DNA from: Armillaria gallica
Lineage: Eukaryota; Basidiomycota; Agaricomycetes; Agaricales; Physalacriaceae
Assembly (NCBI GenBank): GCA_037576215.1
Contig: JBANDB010000007.1
Location: 2,635,001 to 2,699,000 of the forward strand
DNA length: 64,000 nt
Direction: 5' to 3'
Below are positions 23,264 through 35,428 of the stretch, one piece after another. Every line of letters starts with the position of its first letter. The first letter of the stretch is position 1. Made by a program: the position numbers and the translations under genes. Under the pieces are notes generated by a model. The model searched no databases. It had not been told where the DNA came from and saw nothing but the letters and a program-made list of their open reading frames with translations.

Positions 23264-25377
23264 ATGACTGAAGGTCTGGAATTCACTTTCATGGCCGCTG
23301 AATCCGTTGACCACTGCCAGTATCATCGCTGTGCCAAGTGCCAAGCTGACAAAAAGTTGTATTTCTTTGGGCCTGGAGAGGCGACATTTGTAATGGAAGG
23401 AGCTGTAGTTACTGACAGACCAGCAACAATTACAAACCAGGATCGATCATTGCTGTCACTTTCAATCACAGTGTGCAGATCTTGTGCAGCCCTGTCTGCT
23501 CAAAAGAGTAAGTGTTATAATGGTTATGACCTCCCCAGCTGACTGACCTTCCAGATGCTGCAATGCAGAAACAAATAGCGACAAAGAGGATTCTGACATC
23601 AGGTAAGTTTACCACTTTTTTTCCTGGTGAATCTTACCTTCATTATTTCATTAGGTATATCAAATATGAGACCCTTAAAAAGTAAACAACCACTCAGGAC
23701 TAGTAACATGGAGGTTGAGCATCAGTTTCCCACAATTTACCTACATTGAAACTTGTTAACTCCTTCCTTAGGCATGAATGCATCCTTGAAGAGACAAGTC
23801 TTAGAAGCAGAGATGAGAGCTACACTTTTGATAGACCTTATGCAAAGTGGTGTGCCCATTTTGGGGACTCCAATGAGTGTCAATCCAAGCCACCAACTAC
23901 CTGACGTTGATGGAATCAACAAAGGAATCAAAATAGTGAGAAGAAAAAGTACATTCTTTACATGTGGAAGTTTCAACAAAACTAATGGATTTCCCAAGAC
24001 ACAACACCATACAAGAGGACCCTCACAGGGATGGCACCACCTGCACACTCAGGCTACCAGACTGCAGGCTATTCTACCACCCATGTTGACTACCACAGTG
24101 AGAGGGAACGACACTGGCGTCTTGCCACAGAAGGCAGGATGAACAAGCAAAAATTCTAGTTCAAGTTCAAAAACCTAACAACAAAATGCAAAAGAGAGAC
24201 CACTTCTTTGTAAGCCCTTTTTTGCTTTTTTGCTAGCAACTTAATTTAAATGTGTGGACATGATTATAGGCAATCTCAGAAGGTGTCAATTTCTATGCAA
24301 GAGAGCCTGCATACAGAGTAAATGTTCTTGTCCTGGACCAGCTTCTTTCCCATATTATGAAAGACACTCATGTGAAAGGGTTTCCTTTCAATGCGAAAGA
24401 TTTTGTACTGTGGGATCTGCACTGGGTAAGAGTTCTGAGTGATCAATCCCAAACAGAGCCATCGGATCTATATTCCCACAACATTAACACCCAGAAAGCC
24501 TCTGCAGAAAAACTCAAAAACCCCCTGAAACAGTTCAAATATATTCAGAAGGCATCCTCTACCTACTTCCTGGACATGACTTGGGAAGCAGCTGTGTGAT
24601 TTAACATGTGGGATGCAGAATATGATTCCACACCTGAGGTATGTGTATAAAGCCAACTTATTCTCCAAACTGGCTGATTTTGATGTCCAGTCCTCTTTGT
24701 CACCAGTTGAGGATGATAAAGGAAAAGGTCGAGAGGTGACACAGGTAAATATCACATAAACTGTCTGTGCATTCAAATAATATAAAGATTCAGGAACTGG
24801 ATGATGATATTCCACTGTCTTCAATCTCAGCTGCATCTTCTACCATGTTGGTGAGTGGTTGAAATATTACATGTGGGTGACCCCTCTTACACACAATCTA
24901 GACCAGTTTTCAGTTCCTGTCAAGGAGATTCAAAATGTGTTCTTCAACTCCAAAACAGAAAGCAAGTACCACCAGCCTCATAACTTATATCCTGATAATG
25001 TTTGCTTAGTTTCTGGAAACTAAAGATCATGTAGAGGTGCCTATGACAGGAATCCAATGCTCTAACTGGTTCAAAGAAATACCAAAACTGATCCTCCAGG
25101 GTGGGGTAGTCAATGAGAAACAAAGTGAATATGGTAAGTCTCTAATTACCCTTCAGATTCGGTCTAATATCATTGCAGGACTCTTCGCAATTGACATCGA
25201 GATATGTAGTGTCTGGGCATTCTCAGTGGGGTTCTCACACTATCTGCAATTCTCATTTCAGCAACAGTACATTGGTTGCATGTATGCAGACTGGAAGGAA
25301 GGCAAAGATTCCAGACTTGGCATTTGCAGCTTCAAGACCACCAACAAAGGAATCCTTGAACCGGTGTCATGCCTGCA
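23264..25377 (+). pseudogene. Alpha-kinase gene, N-terminal region (putative)
   Basis: A series of plus-strand blocks that I infer to be the N-terminal exons of the alpha-kinase completed downstream: 23264-23542 (Cys/His-rich, CQYHRCAKCQADKK and SITVCRSCAAL), 23760-24142, 24357-24599 (FPFNAKDFVLWDLHW), and 25037-25377 ending SFKTTNKGILEPVSC. Many intron-like gaps separate them. The N-terminal Cys-rich segment could bind zinc. The link to the kinase rests on order, strand and the interrupted reading into the next blocks; the N-terminal segments themselves have no recognised family. Confidence 0.4.
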
Positions 25378-27060
25378 GCATGTCTAAGGGTGTAATTTTG
25401 CAAAATGTCATACCTTACACTTTAGCAATGCAGAGGCATTGCGAGCAGGCTGACAGTGCAAGTGGCACACGAAGAAGCAAGGTCACCGAGGTAGAGAGCT
25501 CTATAACAGAAAAAGAAGCAACAGAATTAAAACATAAGGACTTCGTCATTGCACTGTACCTTACGGGCATGCATGGCAACAAGGCCGAAGGGCAAGCTAG
25601 ATTGCCAAACCACCTGTTTGCAATAGAGGACTCAGCTGGAGTGGGATGCACTTGTATGTGGGCTGAGGCTAATTTAGATAACAACACATCTGTAATCTAT
25701 GACGCATGGTTCCTGGAGATCTGGAAAAACAATATCATGCATGGGGTAATCAAGAGAACCCCAGGCATGGCCTAGAAACAGGCTTCAGCCAATGGAAGTA
25801 GTGAGCAGACTGGAAAGCCGAGGCATTTCTTGGTTACTGAGTCTAGAACATGACGCTGTCACCTTCGGAGCAGACCTGAAAGCTGAATACGAAGTGTGAG
25901 CAGTGATCAAGGATTAAGCAGCTATTGAGTGCATGCTTGCGAGCTACTCTGCTGCTAGGGTGAGCGACGTCGACATCACTTAGCTCTTTGAGGATACTAA
26001 AAAGAGGAACAAGTGGCGCACTGCCTAGAGCACTGGGCCAACTCGGACAAGGAATACCTGGCCAAAAAAGAAGTAAATTACTAAAAATCTGTTTGTAACA
26101 ATCAATCTCCCATAGTATAAGTAGAGTAGATTTTCATGTATTAAAAGGAAGATACCTACCCCCCACGTACAGTAATAAAGTTTCAGTTTGGATCTGGACT
26201 TGTTGCGACGCATAAGAGTTAGTAGCTTCGAGCCTCATCTAGAACGCAAGTTTAGCGAGCTCACAGAGAAATAGAACAAGAGAAACATTTTGGATAAAAA
26301 CTTCAGTTTACTTGAGATAAGAAAGAGATTTGGAGGCAGTGATGCTGCGCCCATCTTGAGAGTTTGCGGAGATAAATCTAAGAGAAAAGCTATGTTCCTT
26401 TTTCTGGTTCAGTGTAAAAAGAGAACTCGTGTTGTGTCGGCCTCAGTGTAGGTCTAGAAGTAGTTGCAAGGGAATCAGCCAGCTTGAGCTATTCTAGCAG
26501 TTGCACGGAGTGTGACAGGTGTGCGCAGTTGGACCTCACGGCACCATTGTTAGGGTGAGCGCACTGTGTGTGAGGACTTGCGGGGATGGTTCTGAGAGTA
26601 ATTAAGACTTGAGTGGGAGTGCTGAGGGCCTCCATCATGATGAGTTTGGAAGTCAGGTTTAGCCACTAAGAGAAAGGCAGTGTCACACCCAGATTAGGTC
26701 TAGCGGCGGGTCATATTTAGCGAGCTCACTGACCAAACTTGGTCAACTTGTGGATCTGCATATCTGTGTGTTCCGGCTATTGAAATATATTTTGCCTCAA
26801 GGGTTGTGTGGTTCACCATGCTCTCTTGTAAAAAGCTCTGAAGAGCTAGAGAATTTGAGACTAGTTTGAAAACACTATGTTGTTGCGTATATTGTGCTAG
26901 CGAGCTCACTGAGAGAAATTGGGATACTGTTGGTGCACAAGTGGAATTAAAATCCTTGCTCCCCTCCACACTTAAGGAGATTGTGTATGTGTGTATTTAG
27001 TGGGGTTGAGTTAGGTTCAGTGTGTGTTCACGCTAGGCCATGCTCAGTTTCATAGGTGCC
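25378..27060 (+). mobile_element. Probable LTR-like insertion (family Z) in the kinase gene
   Basis: Starts TGTCTAAGGGTGTAATTTTG; the first ~100 bp resembles 14779-14880. It separates two parts of the kinase reading. It contains repeated GCGAGCTCACTGA-like strings (about 26250, 26719, 26892). The right end and target duplication could not be fixed; about 27060 is an estimate from where kinase-like coding resumes. Confidence 0.45.
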
Positions 27061-27099
27061 CATCACCAGCCTCGTCACCAGGCATACATGTTGGGGGAC

Positions 27100-27480
27100 A
27101 AGAGCTGGCACTTGCCTTACAGGGGGAGGTGTGCTTCAAGCACCCTTTTTATTTCCCTAAAGCCAGAAGTAATCCCAGGTGATTAACAAATGATGGAGAA
27201 AGGGTCGCCATTCTCCAAGAGACAAATACCTACCTCTGGGCCAGTGCCCTGCACAAGATGAGCATCACAGTTGTAATGGATATTGCCCTGACCCTAGTTT
27301 CTCCTCCCATGCCAATTCCTGATCTGCAATTTGTTGAGGTAGTGGTAGTTCAAAAGACCTGACCAGTATCAGTAAAAAGGAATGCCTGGACAGGTTTGAC
27401 CACCCTGGTGGAGCGGCTGCTCTAGAAGGGCACATTCTGGAAGTACATAGCTAATGGACAACCTTGCCCTATCGACAATT
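27100..27480 (+). pseudogene. Alpha-type protein kinase, N-lobe part
   Basis: Reads VCFKHPFYFP (the Lys fits the ATP-binding lysine of alpha-kinases), then NTYLWASALHKM, IPDLQFVEVVV and FWKYIANGQPCPIDN, an order I recognise from basidiomycete alpha-kinase (atypical, eEF2K/MHCK-type) proteins. At least two in-frame stops (after VVVQKT and after TTLVERLL) plus one near the LTND segment. A likely 3' splice site CTTACAG lies just upstream. E2 then splits the gene between the codons for N and L of IDNLPEV. Confidence 0.6.
27476..27480. repeat. Target-site duplication of E2 (CAATT), left copy
   Basis: CAATT precedes the LTR start at 27481 and is repeated at 35797-35801. Removing the element rejoins GAC AAT TTG CCT GAG in frame. 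Confidence 0.95.
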
Positions 27481-27848
27481 TGTTACGATTTTTCCACTTT
27501 TTCCAATATCTTATCTTATCTGGCATCTCGGCACCTCACGGCATCTCGGCCATTCGGCACCTCGGCATAAATCCCCAAACGTTGTAACCCCAGAACTTCT
27601 GAAGAACCCGCAGGACCATACTATTATTAGATCTTCGAGAACCGTATATAAGTAGCACAGCTCTCAGCCATGTACCCTAGCTTCGAGCTAAGTTTAATCC
27701 ACCCCAGACTTTACTCTTATCGCTCGCCGAGAGTCTACGCATTATATCGCCTCGCTGTAACAGACGCCATGGTTCTGTCAACCTGTCTAAAGTGAGAGAC
27801 AGTGTTTGTCAGACGCCTTGTTTGTTATTCCCGAGTCCGGCCATAACA
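27481..27848 (+). repeat. E2 5' LTR
   Basis: 368 bp, TGTTACGATTTTTCC to GGCCATAACA. U3 holds tandem GGCAYCTCGGC-like motifs. TATATAA at 27645-27651. The self-primer here reads AGCTTCGAGCTAA (27679-27691), one mismatch to the primer site; the 3' LTR copy matches perfectly. Confidence 0.95.
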
Positions 27849-27849
27849 G

Positions 27850-27862
27850 TTAGCTCAAAGCT
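27850..27862 (+). promoter_or_regulatory. E2 primer-binding site (self-priming type)
   Basis: TTAGCTCAAAGCT, identical to E1 2120-2132, and complementary to AGCTTTGAGCTAA in the E2 3' LTR (about 35627-35639). Confidence 0.75.
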
Positions 27863-27903
27863 TCTTACTACAGGCCTCCCATCGTACACCAAGGAGACCT
27901 CTT

Positions 27904-28095
27904 ATGCCTGCAAAGTTCGACCGTCGAAGGAAGAACCCCGACCAGAAGCCAGAATCAGGAGGACGACAAAAGCCGCAGAAAAGAGTCAGACGAAAGCAAG
28001 CTCCTAAACGAAAGGAGCGACCTGAGTCTCGCAACGATGACCATTACTCCTACGACTACTGCGGCTACTGCGACTACGACTGTAACATCGACTAA
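27904..28095 (+). CDS. E2 ORF-A: small basic protein with Tyr-rich tail
   Basis: 63 residues, intact. Basic body and C-terminal YSYDYCGYCDYDCNID. Counterpart of E1 ORF-A; the middle differs by substitutions and a one-codon length change, while start, tail and stop position are kept. Function unknown. Confidence 0.5.
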   Translation: MPAKFDRRRKNPDQKPESGGRQKPQKRVRRKQAPKRKERPESRNDDHYSYDYCGYCDYDCNID

Positions 28096-28216
28096 CCTAA
28101 CCGCCCTGTGACTCGCTCTTCTGAACCTCCTGGTTCTCATTTTCCTACAATTCCTCCTTTATCAGATCTCGCAGCTGATCCGAACCATCAAGCAGCGCCA
28201 GAGACGCGATCAATGA
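27917..28216 (+). pseudogene. E2 ORF-B: transmembrane-segment small ORF, one TGA
   Basis: Same frame relation as in E1 (+1 from ORF-A). Hydrophobic segment LALLNLLVLIFLQFLLY after a Thr/Ala-rich stretch, then a basic tail. TGA at 28109-28111, two residues before the hydrophobic block; E1 has CGT in this position. Its stop overlaps the ORF-C ATG (ATGA, 28213-28216). The left limit is set by analogy with E1; an in-frame ATG exists at 28037. Confidence 0.45.
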
Positions 28217-29436
28217 CCCCTGACCTCACCAACCAACAAACCATCGGACTCGGATCAGCGATCGCAGCTGCGACTTTCCTTTGCCTCCTTACCGCCGCTC
28301 TAGTTCTCGCATACAGCGAACAGATTCGAGCATTCCTCCACCGACGAGGGGTGCTCGTAGTACCCCCACCAACACCGATTCCCTGACACTATGTCGAACT
28401 CCCCTGACTTGACCCCACAACCGTCCGGCCGGGACTCCGCACCACCCAGGCTGGGGCGCGGAGGAACCGCGCCACCACCGTCTACTTCAAATCGAACCTG
28501 GAGTTCTTCGAGGGTAGGGAGACTGCTGCGACCACCACCAATGAATTACCCACCGCCCCTGAACCTGCCCACGCTACCCACAATACGGCAGGGGACTTAC
28601 AGATTGAGGACGTCACCGATCCTCCCCCATACTCCCGAAATACACGATGACCTGCCCGCCCCCTTCCTAGGCGGGCTCATGCCGGCCCTCCACGAAACGT
28701 CCCAATCTCGGTCACCGAACCCAGGGGCAATGCCCGCTGGCCCATCGAGGTGGATAGCAGCGACTCCGATGACAGCATCCCCCTCATCATCATTGACGAG
28801 CAGGGAGTATTTCACCCCGCCAATAACGCAGCACATAATCCACGCCCCAGTACCCCAGAACTCGTTGTTGCAGGGCCCCCCAGGCCTAGGGACGACGATG
28901 ACCCCCTTAACCCCTTCGGCCCCGACTACGAGTGGCCTTCTCTTTCACCCATCGACATCAGAATACTCGGGCCGGCGCGGGCCGAGGCATGGGAGATCCG
29001 CTGGCAGGATCTTGAGCACCGAGGAGGCTGGCATACCCCCATTCGCAAAGAGATGGACGTCGTCCTCGCCCTTAATCGAGGGGATCCGATTCCTCGACTG
29101 GGACGAGCTCAGACGATCGCCGCCCGGATCTTCGCCAACTGACTCTGAACGGAATATCCCCCGACTGCGGGAAGTCGAATACAGGGGATCCGACCCCGAA
29201 CAGAGGAGGAACAGGCGGAGCTGGAACGAGCCCTCCTTCCCCTGGCCAGACTACAGAACGACCGCCCCGACCTGGATGGTCCCTGAACCCCCGCAGACCC
29301 GAGGCGCCCAAGCGGCTCCAATCCGAGCCGGACCACTGCCCAACTCACCACCTGGGATGTACCACCGAGACTGGAGGTGACAAGGCGAGTATCACGGTCC
29401 CGGGACGAGCAGGCTCCTGGTGGGGGGGGACAATGA
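28213..29436 (+). pseudogene. E2 ORF-C: membrane protein with PPPY motif upstream of gag
   Basis: About 407 codons from ATG 28213 to TGA 29434-29436. Same layout as E1: transmembrane segment GLGSAIAAATFLCLLTA, PPPY at 28621-28632, Ser/Asp run, FGPDYEWPSLSPID, WEIRWQDLE, RALLPLARLQNDRPD, TTW and a GGGGQ end. An in-frame length difference from E1 (extra residues near 28830) keeps the frame. Stops, all TGA: 28384, 28405 (shared with E1), 28648 (CGA in E1), 29140 (CGA in E1), 29146 and 29284. A different frame open from 28391 is not conserved and is judged a shadow. Confidence 0.7.
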
Positions 29437-29443
29437 TGGGGTC

Positions 29444-30693
29444 ATGGACCTGGGAGAGCAGGGGGAACGGGCAGAGACGGCGGAGGAACGGATCGAGCAC
29501 ATGGAGCAGCAATACGCGCTCTTACGTGATGAAAACACTCGTCTACAAGAAGACCTAGCGAACGCAAGGCAAGCGCCGGCAGGGGGGCGAGGACAACCAC
29601 CCTTTCCCGGACCCAACAGAGACAGATTCTCCATTCCGCGACCACCCGACTATAGCCCCATTTCACAGGGCCTGGTCGGCGCATGGGACGCCAACAATCT
29701 TCCCCCATTAACGGGGGTAAAACCAGTACTACGAAAGCTCCCCGCCCTGTTCAGCGGGGCTCATGACAACATCGAGCGATTCCTGGGAGACTGCGTGCAG
29801 TACTTTGAAACGTTCCGTTACCACTACCAAGGGATGCCATCCCTTATGGTAGGGTTCGCTACCTCTCTCCTCGAAGGGGACGCCGAAGCGTGGTGGGTAC
29901 ATGTACGGGATGACTACTGGTACGTCCCACCTGAACCGCTGCTGCCTGCCACTGCAGAGGAAGTCGCCGACTACGATGCGGGACCACGCTATCGCTATCC
30001 ATCCTGGGACGACTTCGTCCGTGACTTTCGTGAGGAGTTCCGGGATCCCGCCATCGAATTGGTCCACGAGAAAAAGATGGGCGAGATCAAGATGGGCAAC
30101 GACCCCGCTCACGTATTCTTCCGACGAATGGAGAGGGAAGCTAAGTTGGCCAACCGACTGATGGACCAAAGCGAACGAGGGGTACTCGTTAACGCCATCC
30201 GCAAGGGGATCCCGCCGTCGTACGGCGGCATCATCACCAGTATCGGCTTTGGGATTCCCCGCACCTATATCGAATGGAAGCGTCGGATAACGCTAATGTA
30301 CGAGGAAAAGCAGAAGCAACGGGTCTTCGAGCAGACCCAGGGGATCGAGCGATATCTGGACAAAAAGACGAAGGAACCACCTAAGACCGCTCCCCCGAGA
30401 AAAAACGATGCACCACCGCCTGCAGCCAAACCCTCCGGGGATGGGAGGGCCCGCGACGAGGGAGGGCGATGGGTGCCGGTCAGCACTACCATGTTCGGTG
30501 GCCAGGGACAACCCATGAATATCGACGCAAAGAAGGCTAGGCAGCACCGAGAAGGAAAGTGCTTCCGGTGCGACGAGAAGGGGCATCTAAGCAAAGATTG
30601 CCCACATAAGGGGAGAAACGAGAGGTGCGCGCCGTCGAAGCGGCACCAGAGCCACTCCCCGTTGCGGCAAAGGTTGAGGAAGTAAAAGAGTAG
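29444..30693 (+). pseudogene. gag: E2 gag, frameshifted near its 3' end
   Basis: Starts MDLGEQ (ATG 29444), 8 nt past the ORF-C stop. Coiled coil EERIEHMEQQYALLRDENT, then a PPDY motif in RPPDYSP (E1 has PPDF), capsid region with LPALFSGAHDN, GDAEAWWVHVRDDYW, FREEFRDPA, and zinc knuckle CFRCDEKGHLSKDC (about 30561-30602). A run of four G instead of five at about 30610-30613 causes a 1-bp deletion, so the reading as it stands ends at 30685; in the E1-equivalent frame gag ends at TAG 30691-30693. Confidence 0.85.
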
Positions 30694-33600
30694 GTCATCG
30701 GGGTTCCGATTCGCCTGCGACGACCAAAGCTCACACTGGTGTGCGTTCCCCTTCTTCTACTTGTACCACCACTTCGAGTATTGACGATTTACCTATGACG
30801 CATTCGGCTATACCCCGTCCCCCAAGTGCGGGGGCAGTACTTACTTACGCGACTTCAAAAGGAGAAACAAACAATATACGGCCTACGTGCCATCCTTTCC
30901 CCATTCTATCTACGCGCCCAGTTATCGAATCGACCAACCGCTACGAACTTCTCCCTGACCAAACTAACGATTTGACTATAGAGTCTGGGGCTGCCGACCC
31001 CAGGATTGTGCAACCGGCTAAATGTCTGTCAAGTAGCCCATTACGGGTGAATGAATCGAACAACAAGTCGCCCACCACAGCGACACCCATCATAACGACA
31101 AGGCCCCAGTCCCATCGTGATGCTTGCGATATCCCTCGATCGGATGGGGCAGAGGAAGGGGACTCCCCTGCCTCTGACGAAGCAACCCGAACCTCGAACG
31201 AAGTGAACCCCTGGGACGAAAACCAGGGGAGAGCAGGCAACGTCACGCCGCCTCCTTCCTCGAGGGTAGGCCGTGCAGGGCAACAGCCCGGATCATTTAC
31301 AGGTAAAGACGAGGGGCCGTTGAGCCCCGAGCGCTCTGATGAGCCAGGGGTAGTGGGTAACGCCGACTCAAGAGTTAAAGTCGGGACCGGTGCTCAAGGA
31401 CCACACACCACCTCTGGGGTACATAACTCCCACCTCATCCGCAAAGGATCAAGACGCGACCCCATAGGAATAGACCTAAAGGGACACCGCGAGGCCGATG
31501 AAGAGGGGGAATCCGCTGGCGCCCAGGCGGTAAAGAGGGGGCATTCGGTAGAACTCGAGGAGATTCCCGACGAAGAAGACGACACCTCTTATCAGCAATG
31601 GAAGATGAAAGGAGGCCCAGTTGGCCCTCCGGTCGTCCCCTTGCCCATCCCAAAAAAAGGAAAACCACATGAGACAACAACCCAGGAACCTACGGGATGG
31701 GTAAAACCGCTTGGTGTTGATTGGACACTACGATACATATGGGGAGCACTCACGGACACCGGGGCTCGCTCTCGGCTCTGTTCTTGGGTACACCGCGAAC
31801 GAATCTGTGAATTAACCGACGAGTTGCTAACACAACTCCGCACCGACAAATGGGAGTTGGCCCGAGAACGCATGTACAAACTACAAGAGCCCATCCGCTA
31901 CGTGCGGGGAGGGACCAGCGACCTAATGATTCCCATAACGGTAGAACCTTGCATGGGGCGAAAGATCCTTGCCACCAAAGCGTTGATCGACAGTGGGTGC
32001 ACTGGGAGCGCAATCAATCGCGCATATGTCCAAGAACACAACTTGGACACGAGGAAGGTCCAGGTCCCTATCCCCATGTATAATGCGGATGGGACCAGGA
32101 ACGCAGATGGAGACGTAACCGAGTTCGTGGAACTCTGCATCACGATCAGAAGCCATCGTGAACGGATCGACCTGGCGGTAACTAACCTCAGGAAGAGGGA
32201 TATCTACCTCGGTCACGACTGGCTTAAACGCCATAACCCCGTTGTCAACTGGAAGACCGGGAGCGTAATCTTCGGACGGTGTCAATGCGTCAAAACCCCT
32301 CTCGAACTCCCGGACGCCGACCTCGATGACCGATGGGATGAGGAGCTCGAGGAGGGGGATACCATCCTCGCCGTACGAATGGAGGAGGAATTGATCATTC
32401 ACTCCATGCATCATGCCAACGACCTCGCTGCTAAAGCCAGCTCCAATAAGCCTAAACAAACGTTCGAGGAGCTAGTACCCGAGCACTACCGGTCCTACCG
32501 TGACTTGTTTGCCAAGGAAAACTTTGACGAGTTACCCGACCGAAAACCGTGGGACCATGCCATCGAGCTCGTCCCAAACGCAAGGTTGACACTGGACTGT
32601 AAGGTCTATCCCCTGAATCGAAACGAACAGGAGCAACTCGACAAATTCCTTGACGAGAACTTGGAGTCCAGTCGTATCCGGCCATCCAAGTCGCCTTTCA
32701 CCTCCCCTTTCTTCTTCGTAAAGAAAAAGGACGGTACACTACAACCCATACAAGACTATCGAAAGCTCAACGAGATGACCATTAAAAACCAATATCCATT
32801 ACCGCTTATCTCTGAACTTATTGATAAACTACGTGGCGCCAAGTACTTTACTAAACTCGATGTCCGATGGGGGTATAATAACGTTCGAATCAGGGAGGGC
32901 GATGAAGAGAAGGCCGCCTTCCATACGAATAGAGGACTCTTCGAACCGACCATTATGTTTTTTGGCCTCACCAACTCGCCCGCCACATTCCAGTGGATGA
33001 TGAACGATATCTTTAAAGACCTGATCGCCGAAGGCAAGGTTACCATCTACCTCAACGACATCCTAATCTTCTCCAAGGGCCTGGAAGAGCATTGACAGAT
33101 CGTATGGCGTGTCCTCCAGCGCCTACGGGAGAATAAGCTCTTCCTCAAGGCCGAAAAATGCGAGTTCGAAGTACTCAAAACGGAATACTTAGGAGTCATC
33201 ATTAGTGAGAACTCCATCCGAATGGACCCAGTCAAGGTCGCTGGCATCTCCGAGTGGCCCGCTCCAAGAAGGAAGAAAGAGCTACAGTCCTTCCTGGGCT
33301 TTACGAACTTCTATCGGAAGTTCATTAAGATGTACTCTAAGGTCGTACGCCCACTTACGCAGCTTACCGGCAATGCTGAATGGAGATGGGGTATGGAGCA
33401 ACAGAAGGTATTCGATGAGTTGAAACGGAGAATGGCCGAAGACGTGATTTTGGCCATCCCGAACGACGATGACCCCTTCCAAGTTGAAGCCGACGCCAGC
33501 GAAGGAGCAGTTGGCGCCGTCCTCAGCCAGCGGCAAAACGAAACATGGCACCCAGTAGCCTTCATGTCAAAGTCGCTTAGCACCACGGAACGGAACTACG

Positions 33601-35428
33601 AGATATATGACAAAGAGCTGCTGGCAATCATGCTAGCGCTCTCGGAATGGCGCCATTATCTCATGGGCGCTAAACACAACGTAGAAATCTGGACGGATCA
33701 CCAGGACCTCCAGTACTTCCGACTCCCCAGAAGCTAAACTGAAGACAAGCATGTTGGGTTACGGAGCTGGCTGAATATCATTTTAAACTCTTCCACAAGC
33801 CGGGCGCCCAAAATGTGAAAGCCGACCTACTCTCTAGATGGAGCGACCACGACCAGGGGACAAGGGACAATGACAACATGGTTGTCCTCGAGGCCGCGCA
33901 CTTTAGGGCCCTCATCATGCCCACTTTGACGGAAACGCAACAAACAGTCGAGGAAGCCACACGCCAAGAAGAGCTTTGGGATGAAGGCATCGCCACTTCC
34001 CTCTCCCACGAGCGAGGAATATCTCGTCAGAATGGCCTCCTTTACTATGACGGTAGAATCTACGTTCCTCGTAAAAGGACCTTACGGGGCGACATCATCT
34101 CCCAATATCATGATCACGTCACCGCCGGTCATCCCGGGATTGAAAAGACGAAGGAGTTAGTCCTCCGTGATTATTGGTGGCCGAAATTAAGGAAGGATGT
34201 TGAGGCCTATGTTAAAGGCTGCGAAACATGTCAACGGACAAAAACAGATACTCACACAAAAGCGGCTCCGCTACACCCAAACGAGATACCCGTGGGACCA
34301 TGGACACATATATCCGTCGACATGGTCACGGGCCTCCCCAACTCTAACGGCCACGACACCATGCTCGTGATCGTCGACAGATTCTCGAAGGCGATCATCC
34401 TGATAGCATGCAATACGGAACTCTCGGCCAAAGGATGGGCCCGCCTCCTGCGAGATCACGTATACGCACGCCATGGAATGCCCCAAGTCGTCATCTCGGA
34501 TCAGGGACCTCAGTTCATGTCAAAATTCATGAAGGAATTGTATCGACTACTTGACATCATGCCGAACGCGTCGACTGCGTTCCACCCACAGACAGACGGG
34601 CAGACGGAGTGGGTCAACCAAGAAATCATTAAATACCTTCAAATCTTCGTGAATCACCGGCAGAACGACTGGAGTGACTGGCTACCGTTAGCCGAATTTG
34701 CCCATAACAACCAAGTACACAGTGCCACCAACAAGAGCCCATTTATGGTGCTGTATGGAAGAAATCCACGAATTATGCCCGACTCGCGCTGCACCACCCC
34801 GTTTGCGAACCCTGCAGCAGAAGATTTTATGAGGAAAATGATGGAGATCCATAAAGAGACCCAGGAAGCCCTCAAAGAAGCCGCTGACAGGATGAAGAAC
34901 CAGTATGACAAGGGGAAGCGGAACGCACACCCGTACCACATTGGAGATCATGTTTGGCTCGACGCTACGAACCTGCACCTGCCCAGACCAAAGAAAAAAT
35001 TGGACGACAAACGAGTCGGCCCCTTCCTTATTCTTGAAAAAGCGGGAGTCAGCGCGTACAAGTTAAAGCTACCGCCTCATTGGAAAATACACCCGCGCTT
35101 CAACGAAAAACTCCTAACACCGTACATTGCGCCAACATTCCCCAATCAAGAACTGCCACCACTGCCGCCACCAGATCTCATTGAAAATGAGGAAGAATAT
35201 GAGGTCGAAGAAGTCTTAGACATCCGACCCCGTCAGATTCGTGGGCGGAAAGGACAGAAGTCACGCACGACCCACGACTATTTCGTTAAGTGGAAGGGTT
35301 GGACGCGAGAACACAATTCATGGGTACGGGAAGAGGACATGGTACACGTGCAGGAAGTGATAGACGACTTCGAAACGCAACACGGGGCCATACGGGCAGT
35401 CGGGACGCCTGCCTTAAGGGGGGGGTGA
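30678..35428 (+). pseudogene. pol: E2 pol: protease-RT-RNase H-integrase-chromodomain
   Basis: In the -1 frame relative to the ancestral gag frame, as in E1. Pro/Ser-rich leader; protease LIDSGCTGSA (31986 on); RT with YLND instead of YLDD (33048-33059), an Asp-to-Asn loss at a catalytic metal ligand; TGA 33093-33095 (CGA in E1); RNase H EADASEGAVGAVLS; 1-bp deletion at about 33725-33730 and a TGA at 33740; integrase zinc domain, DDE core (SVDMVTG, VISDQG, TDGQTEWVNQE); chromodomain EYEVEEVLD...YFVKWKGW...NSWV. TGA 35426-35428 abuts the 3' LTR. The 3' segment 33815-35428 is fully open. Confidence 0.92.
35416..35428 (+). promoter_or_regulatory. E2 polypurine tract
   Basis: AAGGGGGGGGTGA immediately before the 3' LTR, containing the Pol stop codon as in E1. 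Confidence 0.7.
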
